A stretch of 64,000 nt of DNA from Marispirochaeta sp963667435 (GTDB taxonomy: Bacteria > Spirochaetota > Spirochaetia > JC444 > Marispirochaetaceae): assembly GCA_963667435.1 (NCBI GenBank), contig OY763414.1, positions 4,278,001-4,342,000 of the forward strand. The letters run 5' to 3'. Positions 52,054-59,196 of this stretch are shown in pieces. A model generated the notes under the pieces. It was not told the DNA's origin. It saw only the letters and a list, made by a program, of their open reading frames with translations, and did not search any database. Position 1 is the first letter of the stretch, and the number at the start of each line of letters is the position of its first letter. A program made the position numbers and the translations under genes.

Positions 52054-53391
52054 CTATTCCAGAAGCTGCTTGTGCAGTGTTTTGATTGCAGAATCACCGT
52101 GTTCTGCAGGCACAACCAGAGAGAGGTTTATATCTGATGAACCCAGAGAAACCATCTGGATAGGCACGCCGTCCAGCGCGGCAAATACCCTGGAAATAAG
52201 CATTGAATCTTTCCAGAGGTTAAGACCCACCAAGCAGATGATGCTCACATCCTTCATTACCTTCACCTGGCCGATTTTTTCAAGCTCTGTGGTGATTTCA
52301 TCAATATAAACCATTGAATCTATGGTCATGCTGACGCTCACCTCAGAGGTTGCAACCAGATCGACGGGGGTATGGAAGTCGTTAAATGTGGAGAATATCC
52401 GGCTCAGGAAGCCGTAAGCATTCAGCATACGCGAGGAAGATACATTAATAAGGGTAATGCCTTTCTTCCCGGCAATCGCCCGCAATCCGGTTCCTTCAGC
52501 TTTTCCACTAATAAGGGTTCCGGGATTTTCAGGTTCTCCGGTATTTTTGACATAAACCGGTATATTGTGCCGTACCGCAGGCTGAATGGTAGAAGGATGC
52601 ACTACTTTTGCACCGAAATAGGCAAGTTCGGCTGCTTCATCGTAGGTGATGGATTTGATGGTCCTCGCCTGGGGTACCAGTCGGGGATCTGAGGTGAGAA
52701 TCCCGTTTACATCAGTCCAGATCTGTACCTCGTCAGCCTTGAGTGCCGCACCGAAGATCGCTGCACTGTAATCGCTGCCGCCTCGTCCCAGGGTTGTTGT
52801 TGTACCATCGCTGTTGCTTGAAATAAATCCCTGGGCAATGTACAGCCGGTTTTTGTGAGGTTTTATGTATTTGTGAACTGCCTTGTCTGTAGCGTCAAAC
52901 TGAGGCACCGCTGCAGTGAAGTTGCTGTCTGTTATAATGCACTTCCGGGAATCAACCCACACAGCCTCCATTCCCCGGGATACTGCCCTGTGGTAGATCA
53001 GCTTGGTGGAGAGGAGTTCTCCGAAAGCGAATATCGCGTCTCTGCTTCTAAGGCTGCACTCATGCAGCAGGCTGGATCCCCGTACAAGGGCGATCAGTTG
53101 CAGGTACAGTTCGTCTATATCGTTTCTGCATGTGGAGAGCTGTTTGTTCTCAAGGAAATCCTCAGCTACAGAGAGATGCCGGTCTTTCATTTCCACTAAC
53201 AGTTTTTCCGCTTCAATGAAATTTCCATCTTCTGCAAGCCCGGTAATTGCAACCAGAGTGTCGGTAATTTTTGCCATGGCGGAAGAGACCAAAAGCGGTG
53301 AATTATCAAGCTGCGCCGCGGCGATATCCAGCGCCTGATCTATCCGCTGAGCGTCCTGAACTGAAGTTCCTCCGAATTTCATTACTACCAT
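52054..53391 (-). CDS. Aspartate kinase
   Basis: 445 residues. Phosphorylates L-aspartate, the first step to lysine, threonine and methionine. The start MVVMKFGGTSVQDAQRI, the kinase signature TTTLGRGGSDYSA and EVQIWTDVNGILTSDPRLVPQA are intact, and two ACT domains (about 310-440) would sense end products. Monofunctional (no homoserine dehydrogenase). RBS AAGGAG. A strong promoter and self-complementary leader lie upstream. It leads an operon with the DapF-like and J-domain genes. Confidence 0.95.
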   Translation of the reverse strand: MVVMKFGGTSVQDAQRIDQALDIAAAQLDNSPLLVSSAMAKITDTLVAITGLAEDGNFIEAEKLLVEMKDRHLSVAEDFLENKQLSTCRNDIDELYLQLIALVRGSSLLHECSLRSRDAIFAFGELLSTKLIYHRAVSRGMEAVWVDSRKCIITDSNFTAAVPQFDATDKAVHKYIKPHKNRLYIAQGFISSNSDGTTTTLGRGGSDYSAAIFGAALKADEVQIWTDVNGILTSDPRLVPQARTIKSITYDEAAELAYFGAKVVHPSTIQPAVRHNIPVYVKNTGEPENPGTLISGKAEGTGLRAIAGKKGITLINVSSSRMLNAYGFLSRIFSTFNDFHTPVDLVATSEVSVSMTIDSMVYIDEITTELEKIGQVKVMKDVSIICLVGLNLWKDSMLISRVFAALDGVPIQMVSLGSSDINLSLVVPAEHGDSAIKTLHKQLLE

Positions 53392-53403
53392 ACCAAGCTC
53401 CTT

Positions 53404-53418
53404 AAGGATTAAATCCTT
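53404..53418 (-). repeat. Palindrome abutting the aspartate kinase ribosome binding site
   Basis: AAGGATT-A-AATCCTT is a perfect seven-base inverted repeat. On the minus strand its AATCCTT is followed at once by the gene's AAGGAG, and TCCTT can pair with AAGGA, so a second hairpin could hide the ribosome binding site. Confidence 0.4.
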
Positions 53419-53458
53419 CCCGTTTCGTAGATTTCGTGTATCAGATTAGAGCTTTCAT

Positions 53459-53487
53459 CTAGTACCATGAAGAAATTGCATTGTCAA
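53459..53487 (-). promoter_or_regulatory. Sigma-70 promoter of aspartate kinase operon
   Basis: Minus strand: consensus TTGACA (53482-53487), 17-base spacer, TACTAG (53459-53464), about 65 bases upstream of the start codon. Confidence 0.6.
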
Positions 53488-53530
53488 CGCGTGGGGCTTC
53501 GGAGGACTCGTAAACCCCGCCTCTTGCTTG

Positions 53531-53559
53531 AAATTTTTATCATCTGCAGAGATAATCAT
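53531..53559 (+). promoter_or_regulatory. Sigma-70 promoter of purine nucleoside phosphorylase gene
   Basis: TTGAAA (about 53531), 17-base spacer, GATAAT (ending about 53559), followed by GGAGGGGG and the ATG at 53577. Confidence 0.45.
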
Positions 53560-53576
53560 TGGAGGGGGAGTGAATT

Positions 53577-54377
53577 ATGAATAACTATGCATCTGTATTA
53601 TCCAGGCTGCGGGAAGCGGCTGCCGGGCGCACTGCACACCGGCCGAAGGTTGGAGTTATCCTCGGTTCGGGACTCTCCTCGATTGCAGATTCCCTTGATG
53701 GTGAAGTTATTGATTATGGCGAACTGCCGGATTTCCCCAGACCAACTGTTGAAGGTCACCGCGGGTTTCTGAAGGTGACTTCCGAATATGCATTGCTGGC
53801 TGGAAGATTTCACTACTATGAAGGCCACCCCATGGGTGATGTGGTAAAACCAGTCCTTCTGCTCAGGGCTATGGGAGTGGAGCGACTTATTGTCACAAAT
53901 GCCGCAGGGGGAGTAAACCGCAGTTATTCTCCCGGGCAGATCGTTCTGATAAAAGATCATATCAATCTTATGGGGGCCAATCCTCTTACCGGTCCCAATG
54001 ATTCGTCCCTGGGGCCCAGGTTTCCGGATATGAGTAATACCTACTCCCGGGAGCTGCGGAAAAAAGTGAAAGAGACCATATCCCCGGCTCCTGCAGAGGG
54101 GGTCTACGCCGGTTTTCCCGGACCCTGTTACGAAACTCCTGCCGAGATCCGCATGGCGGAAGCCATGGGTGCGGATATGGTCGGCATGTCTACAGTGCCG
54201 GAGGCGGTTATGGCAAATTACCTCGGAATGCAGACTGTCGGTTTTTCCTGTATAACCAACATGGCTGCAGGAATTCTTGATCAGCCCCTGAATCACACAG
54301 AGGTAATAGAAACCGCTGCAAGGGTGGAGTCACAGTTTCGCAGCATAGTGGAGTCTGTTATGGAGATCCTTCTTTAG
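53577..54377 (+). CDS. Purine nucleoside phosphorylase (trimeric class)
   Basis: 266 residues of the low-molecular-mass trimeric PNP type. Phosphorolyses inosine and guanosine to base and ribose-1-phosphate. Phosphate site VGVILGSGLSS and GRFHYYEGHPMG; ribose/base site TNAAGGVN and GPCYETPAEIRMAEAMGADMVGMSTVPE; base-contact SCITNMAAG with Asn near 241. It is standard length with no signal peptide and a strong Shine-Dalgarno GGAGGGGG. The helicase gene follows after 16 bases. Confidence 0.95.
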   Translation: MNNYASVLSRLREAAAGRTAHRPKVGVILGSGLSSIADSLDGEVIDYGELPDFPRPTVEGHRGFLKVTSEYALLAGRFHYYEGHPMGDVVKPVLLLRAMGVERLIVTNAAGGVNRSYSPGQIVLIKDHINLMGANPLTGPNDSSLGPRFPDMSNTYSRELRKKVKETISPAPAEGVYAGFPGPCYETPAEIRMAEAMGADMVGMSTVPEAVMANYLGMQTVGFSCITNMAAGILDQPLNHTEVIETAARVESQFRSIVESVMEILL

Positions 54378-54393
54378 GAAACCGCATCAGCGC

Positions 54394-56814
54394 ATGAAAA
54401 TAGAGAACTACCTGCTCTCACCAGTCCGGGAGAATATTCTCTCCGCAATCGAAGATGCCGGAGGGAACGAAGTCTTTTTTATTGGAACCCTTAACGAGGA
54501 AGGACTGGTGTCAACAGTTATGGTGGGTGCCCGGGGAAACGAAGTTTCGGTACCCGCACTTACCCCGTTTCTGGAAAATGCAGATGTTGTTCTGCATAAT
54601 CACCCTTCAGGTAATCTGAAACCCAGCGGTGCGGACCTTGGAATAGCCTCTTTCCTGGGAAACCGCGGGGTGGGTTTCTATATCCTGGATAACCTGGTGG
54701 AAAATATCTATGTAGTGGCGGAGGCTGTTTCCGGGGAAGATATCAGCGAAATTGACCCGGATTATATTGAATCCCTGCTTGCTCCTTCGGGGCCGCTATC
54801 GGAACAGATCCGTTACGAGAAGCGTGATACCCAGATAGGCATGGCCCGGATGGTCACCGACAGCTTCAACCGTAATAATGTGTCCCTTATAGAGGCCGGA
54901 ACCGGCGTAGGGAAGTCTTTTGCCTATCTTCTGCCTGCCATTGCCTGGGCAGAAACCAATAAACAGAGGGTTGTTCTGTCAACGGGAACAATCAATCTGC
55001 AGAATCAGCTTCTGGACAAGGATATTCCCACGGTTTTGAAAATTATGCAGTCAAAGGTTAATTGTGCCCTGGTGAAGGGCCGGGGGAATTATCTCTGTTA
55101 TCATCGTCTTGAAGAGACCCTTGAAGAGGATTCCCTCTTTCGTGAAGAAGGTGGCGATCTGGCAGCCATAAAGGTGTGGTCGGAAATTACTGATACCGGT
55201 TCTATGAGTGATCTTCCGCTTTACCCATCCAGGGAGCTCTGGAGCAAGGTTAATTCCGAAGCTGACAGCTGTCTTGGCTTGCGCTGCCGGCACCGGGAGG
55301 CCTGTTTTGTTATAAAAGCGAGGAGACAGGCCGCCTCGGCCCAGGTTCTAGTGGTGAACCATCATCTGCTTTTTTCGGATCTTGCACTGCGTCTGGAATC
55401 CCTGGGCTTTGAAGGTACGGCGGTACTTCCCCCTTTCCACAAGATCATCTTTGATGAAGCTCATAACATAGAGCGAAATGCCACCTCCTACTTTTCCTCA
55501 GGTCTCTCCAGACTGTCGGTTTATAAACAACTGGCCCGGCTGCACAGAAAGCGGCGCAACCGGGTTTTCGGAGCTCTTGTCAAAGTTGAAGCTCTTCTTC
55601 CGGATACTGCCGTGAGCAGTAAAACGCCTCAGGCCATACAGAATATCCGTGATGCCTTTGAGGAAGCGGAAAAGGAACTGGATGGAATGTTGGATTCCGC
55701 CGGCACATGGAGGCTCAAGGCCTCCGGGGATGAAAAGTTGTCAGATCTGGTGTTGGATGTCCTGAATCAGGTTCATCGTCCCCTGGGAGAGCTCTATTCG
55801 CTTCTGGGACGTATTGCCGAGTCGGTGCCGGAGGAACATCTGGAAGAGCCGGCCCTCCACGAACTTAAAGTAATTCAGCGAAGGATCGCGGGTTTTCTTT
55901 CGGTCTGTGACAGCTTCAGGGATTTCCGCGAACGGCCTGACCAGGTTTTCTGGCTGGAAAAAAAGCGGCTGGGGAAGGATTTTCACCTGTTCTACAATGC
56001 CAGTCCCCTAAATATCCGGACCCTTATGCGGGAAGCTGTGTATGATCCCTTCGATACAGTGGTTATGACATCTGCTACTCTGACGGTTCGAAAGGAGTTT
56101 GCCTACTGGGAGGAACGTATGGGGCTGATTGACTACCCCCATATGAGTGCGGTGTTTGCTTCTCCGTTCCCCTATCAGGCTAATGTTCTGCTCTGCATCC
56201 CTGAAGGGGCTCCTGATCCGCAGCAGTCGGAATATACCGATTTCAGCGCACGCTTTGCCCTGGAGTTGCTTAAAATTAGTGAGGGCAGGGGGCTGCTGCT
56301 GTTCACCTCATACTTCATGCTGCGCTCTGTGTTTGAAACAGTTGCCCCGGAACTCGAAAGGGCGGGGATTACCGTACTGAAGCAGGGAGACGATGACAGA
56401 ACAAGACTGCTTGAACGGTTCAACAACGATACCGGAAGCGTTCTATTTGCCACGGAATCCTTCTGGGAGGGGGTGGACAGTCCTGGGGAGACCCTGACCA
56501 TGCTTATTCTGTTCAGGCTCCCCTTTACCGTGCCCTCGGATCCGGTACTTCAGGCTCGGATGGAAGCCGTGGAAGCTGCCGGGGGAAACTCCTTTTTTCA
56601 GCTCTCTCTTCCTCAGGCGGTGATGCGCTTCAAACAGGGATTCGGGCGGCTTATCCGCAGTCAGACGGACAGAGGAGTAGTGGTTGTCTGCGACCCGCGA
56701 ATTCTGCGAAAAAGCTACGGACGGATTTTTCTGCAGTCCCTGCCGGAAACCCGGAGATCCTTCGGCTCTGAAGACCAGATATTGCGTGAAGTGGAAGATT
56801 TTCTCTACCCCTGA
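54394..56814 (+). CDS. JAMM (RadC-like) domain fused to a DinG/XPD-type helicase
   Basis: 806 residues. Residues 1-130 hold a complete JAMM metal motif, H-x-H-x7-S-x2-D: His68, His70, Ser78, Asp81 (HNHPSGNLKPSGAD), with a Glu near residue 27 as candidate catalytic acid. From about 150 a DinG-type superfamily 2 helicase follows. Walker A is EAGTGVGKS; four Cys suit an XPD-like 4Fe-4S cluster (NYLCYHR, DSCLGLRC, REAC); Walker B is FDEAHN; motif III is MTSATL; motifs V and VI are ESFWEGVDSPG and QGFGRLIRS. DinG unwinds 5'-3' and resolves R-loops and G-quadruplexes. Firmicute DinG carries an exonuclease-like domain at this end; here a JAMM domain takes that place. Confidence 0.9.
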   Translation: MKIENYLLSPVRENILSAIEDAGGNEVFFIGTLNEEGLVSTVMVGARGNEVSVPALTPFLENADVVLHNHPSGNLKPSGADLGIASFLGNRGVGFYILDNLVENIYVVAEAVSGEDISEIDPDYIESLLAPSGPLSEQIRYEKRDTQIGMARMVTDSFNRNNVSLIEAGTGVGKSFAYLLPAIAWAETNKQRVVLSTGTINLQNQLLDKDIPTVLKIMQSKVNCALVKGRGNYLCYHRLEETLEEDSLFREEGGDLAAIKVWSEITDTGSMSDLPLYPSRELWSKVNSEADSCLGLRCRHREACFVIKARRQAASAQVLVVNHHLLFSDLALRLESLGFEGTAVLPPFHKIIFDEAHNIERNATSYFSSGLSRLSVYKQLARLHRKRRNRVFGALVKVEALLPDTAVSSKTPQAIQNIRDAFEEAEKELDGMLDSAGTWRLKASGDEKLSDLVLDVLNQVHRPLGELYSLLGRIAESVPEEHLEEPALHELKVIQRRIAGFLSVCDSFRDFRERPDQVFWLEKKRLGKDFHLFYNASPLNIRTLMREAVYDPFDTVVMTSATLTVRKEFAYWEERMGLIDYPHMSAVFASPFPYQANVLLCIPEGAPDPQQSEYTDFSARFALELLKISEGRGLLLFTSYFMLRSVFETVAPELERAGITVLKQGDDDRTRLLERFNNDTGSVLFATESFWEGVDSPGETLTMLILFRLPFTVPSDPVLQARMEAVEAAGGNSFFQLSLPQAVMRFKQGFGRLIRSQTDRGVVVVCDPRILRKSYGRIFLQSLPETRRSFGSEDQILREVEDFLYP

Positions 56815-56841
56815 TTTACTGCTGTATTCAGGCAGGGGTAT

Positions 56842-56872
56842 AAAAAAACCTCCCGCAGATAAAAGCGGGAGG
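56842..56872 (-). terminator. Terminator of groES
   Basis: Perfect eight-base stem CCTCCCGC (56849-56856) / GCGGGAGG (56865-56872), eight-base loop, then seven T on the minus strand. On the plus side no T-run follows, so it mainly serves groES. Confidence 0.85.
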
Positions 56873-56895
56873 CCCGAGTTCTATAAAAGACCGGA

Positions 56896-57159
56896 TCAGT
56901 CAATTACAGCCATAATGTCGGACATGCGGACCAGCAGCAGGTCCTTGCCGTCAACTGTGATAGTTGTTCCGGCATATTTGTCGTACATTACTTTCTGACC
57001 GACTTTCACTGTAATGGTTTCATCGTCACCCACTGCTTCAATAATTCCTGACTGAGTTTTTTCCTGAGCTGTCTGGGGGATAAAGATCCCGCTTGCAGTC
57101 TTCTCTTCCATTTCTTCAAGTTTGATGAGTACGCGGTCGCCAATAGGATTAACCTTCAT
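56896..57159 (-). CDS. groES: Co-chaperonin GroES
   Basis: 87 residues. Starts MKVNPIGDRVLIKLEEMEEKTASGIFIPQTAQEKTQ, with the mobile loop (residues about 17-33) that docks on GroEL, and ends with the usual VDGKDLLLVRMSDIMAVID. It has its own promoter and terminator, and groEL is not beside it. A solitary groES is common in spirochaetes. Confidence 0.97.
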   Translation of the reverse strand: MKVNPIGDRVLIKLEEMEEKTASGIFIPQTAQEKTQSGIIEAVGDDETITVKVGQKVMYDKYAGTTITVDGKDLLLVRMSDIMAVID

Positions 57160-57223
57160 TCATTCCTCCTGTATATATTTCCACCGGGGAAAATTACCTA
57201 AGTGTTTACTGAATTCGTTCTGA

Positions 57224-57252
57224 AATATACGGAGTGAGGGAAAAAGGGTCAA
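57224..57252 (-). promoter_or_regulatory. Sigma-70 promoter of groES
   Basis: Minus strand TTGACC (57247-57252), 17-base spacer, TATATT (57224-57229). No CIRCE inverted repeat is visible near it. Confidence 0.65.
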
Positions 57253-57261
57253 GGGCGCCTA

Positions 57262-57290
57262 TTGCCGATTTGCTTCTGTGTAAGTATTTT
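57262..57290 (+). promoter_or_regulatory. Candidate sigma-70 promoter of SEC-C protein gene
   Basis: TTGCCG (57262-57267), 17-base spacer, TATTTT (57285-57290), just upstream of the GGAG and ATG at 57307. Confidence 0.4.
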
Positions 57291-57306
57291 ATCTCCTGGA
57301 GTTACG

Positions 57307-57984
57307 ATGCATACGAGCAAAAGATTGTTCATCAGTGGAAAGCGGCTTCTTGCGCATCATCGGCCCAGGGTCGCTCTTGAGTATCTGCGTCAGTCAGTAA
57401 AGCGATGCCCGGTCAGCCAGCGGCATGAGCTTGTCATGAGGCTCCTCTATCTTGGGATTGCCCTTAAAAAAGTCGGAATGCCCTCATCAGCACTAAAAAC
57501 TTGGAAAACTGCCAGAACTGTTGCTCCCCGGAGTTATGCCGGAAGAATGGCTGACCGTTTTATCAACGATTACGGTATGTTAAGGCAGGCGAACCGGAGC
57601 CTGGATGACTGGAATGCCTTCTATGCTATTCAGTTGAGGAAGTACCTCAGTTCCAAACGAAGCCGTAAACTCGGAAGTCAGGGCGAAAAGGACATGATCT
57701 GGGACCTTATTTACGAATACTGGCAGGGTATTGTCCACTCCGGAGTTCTGTGTAATAAGGATCTCTGCGAGAAGCTTGAACTCTTTGAATCCATAAGAAT
57801 AATTTTTCCCTATTTCTCACTTCCCCTTGAGGATGAAGAAGAACAAGAGGTTATTGCCGTGGATTTTCACCGCCAGTACCGGGTAAATGGCTCGGATCCA
57901 TGCCCCTGCAGGAGCGGTCTTGCCTATTCTCAGTGCTGCGGGCGCACTCCGGCGGAGGAAGAACTCCTTTTTGGTCTTTTTTGA
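57307..57984 (+). CDS. SEC-C motif protein of unknown function
   Basis: 225 residues from ATG 57307, which has GGAG six bases upstream; the frame extends to 57262 without support. The N-terminal part looks helical and TPR-like (HRPRVALEYLRQSVKRCP; LGIALKKVGMPSSALKTWKTARTV). The C-terminal motif C-x-C-x-S-G-x5-CC (CPCRSGLAYSQCCG) is a SEC-C zinc site, as found at the end of SecA and in many adaptor proteins. It may bind zinc and a protein partner. It sits directly upstream of the sigma factor gene on the same strand. Confidence 0.8.
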   Translation: MHTSKRLFISGKRLLAHHRPRVALEYLRQSVKRCPVSQRHELVMRLLYLGIALKKVGMPSSALKTWKTARTVAPRSYAGRMADRFINDYGMLRQANRSLDDWNAFYAIQLRKYLSSKRSRKLGSQGEKDMIWDLIYEYWQGIVHSGVLCNKDLCEKLELFESIRIIFPYFSLPLEDEEEQEVIAVDFHRQYRVNGSDPCPCRSGLAYSQCCGRTPAEEELLFGLF

Positions 57985-58119
57985 CGCAGTACGGGAGGGA
58001 AAAATCAATACTGGGTAATTATGACCCACGAGGTAAAAGGCTTTAATATTATTAAAATTATAATGATATATAAATCACTGCAGTGTAAGGAATTATAAAA
58101 TTTGTTAGATTTGTGTTTG

Positions 58120-58136
58120 TTGGCACAGGGCTTGCT
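58120..58136 (+). promoter_or_regulatory. Sigma-54 promoter of the sigma-70-family factor gene
   Basis: TTGGCAC-AGGGC-TTGCT matches the sigma-54 consensus at every conserved position, with GG (58122-58123) and GC (58134-58135) exactly ten bases apart. The predicted start (about 58147) falls right before AGGAGG (58148-58153) and 12 bases before the ATG. A ten-base palindrome CACTGCAGTG (58076-58085), about 65 bases upstream, is a possible activator site. A sigma-70 -10-like TATAGT (58138-58143) exists but lacks a good -35. Confidence 0.75.
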
Positions 58137-58158
58137 TTATAGTATACAGGAGGCAATA

Positions 58159-59031
58159 ATGGCTCAAACACGACAGTACACAGGTAAAAGAAGTTCATAT
58201 GATGATGAAAATGTTCTCTCCATGTACCTTAAGGAAATCAACCGCATCCCCCTGCTGACCAGGGAGGAAGAAAATAAATATGCCCGCGCCGCTGAAAAAG
58301 GTGAGCAGTGGGCAAAAGATAAACTGGTTCAGGCCAACCTTCGCTTCGTGGTTAACGTTGCCAAAAAATATCAGAATCAGGGTCTGCCTCTGACCGACCT
58401 GATCAGTGAAGGCAATATCGGCCTTATGAATGCCATAGAGCGTTTCGATGTAGATAAAGGGTACCATTTTATTTCCTATGCGGTATGGTGGATCCGTCAG
58501 GCTATTCTGAAAGCAATCTGCGAGAAATCCAGAATGATCCGTCTTCCCCTGAACCGGGCAAACGAGCTGGTACAGATTGAAAAAGCGCGCAAGGAGCTGC
58601 AGTCCGGTAAGGCTGAAGACCCGGAGCTTAAAGAAATTGCCCGGGCGGTAAACATGGACGAGAGCCATGTTCAGGATCTGATCAACATTTCCAGAGATCT
58701 TGTCTCCCTGGAGACTCCGGTTTATAACGAGAAGGATTCTTCCCAGTTAGGTGATTTCATTGAGGATTCAGGGTATGAGCAGCCGGAAGATGCGGCAATT
58801 GAAAACTCTCTGATTGCAGATATCAATGAGGTGCTTAACACTCTTACAGATAAGGAGTCAGAGATAATCCAGTACCGTTTCGGTCTCAACGGGTACAGCC
58901 CTCTTTCTCTCAAGGAGATTGGAGATAAATATAATCTCACTAAAGAGAGGATTCGCCAGATTGAAAAAAAGGCGATAAAACGGTTGCAGCATCCTTCAAG
59001 AAGTCAGTATCTGGAAGCGTATACCGCCTGA
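58159..59031 (+). CDS. Sigma-70 family RNA polymerase sigma factor (short RpoD/RpoS type)
   Basis: 290 residues from ATG 58159 with AGGAGG. Region 1.2/2 begins YLKEINRIPLLTREEE. Region 2 has LVQANLRFVVNVAKKYQNQGLPLTDLISEGNIGLMNA and the -10-recognising YAVWWIRQAI; region 3 follows; region 4 helix-turn-helix is SLKEIGDKYNLTKERIRQIEKKAIKRL. There is no long N-terminal region 1.1 or non-conserved insert, so it is either a compact group 2 factor (RpoS/SigA-related) or an unusually short primary factor. The sigma-54 promoter in front favours an alternative factor, as with Borrelia rpoS. A strong terminator follows. Confidence 0.93.
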   Translation: MAQTRQYTGKRSSYDDENVLSMYLKEINRIPLLTREEENKYARAAEKGEQWAKDKLVQANLRFVVNVAKKYQNQGLPLTDLISEGNIGLMNAIERFDVDKGYHFISYAVWWIRQAILKAICEKSRMIRLPLNRANELVQIEKARKELQSGKAEDPELKEIARAVNMDESHVQDLINISRDLVSLETPVYNEKDSSQLGDFIEDSGYEQPEDAAIENSLIADINEVLNTLTDKESEIIQYRFGLNGYSPLSLKEIGDKYNLTKERIRQIEKKAIKRLQHPSRSQYLEAYTA

Positions 59032-59056
59032 TTTTGTCTCATATAGTGAACATACG

Positions 59057-59096
59057 GCCCCGAAATCCAATTATATGGGATTTCGGGGCTTTTTTT
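59057..59096 (+). terminator. Terminator of the sigma factor gene
   Basis: Perfect 12-base stem GCCCCGAAATCC (59057-59068) / GGATTTCGGGGC (59078-59089), nine-base loop, then seven T. Confidence 0.95.
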
Positions 59097-59196
59097 ATGG
59101 ACAGAACAGGGTTATAGTGGTGACTGGTAAGACCAATATCGTGAATCCCGTACCGGCGATGAAGGACCGGTATAAAATATATGGAGGAAAACAGTT

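Noticed and set aside
57160..57306. CIRCE element at groES
   Set aside because: A GAGTG-like string occurs, but no TTAGCACTC-N9-GAGTGCTAA inverted repeat.
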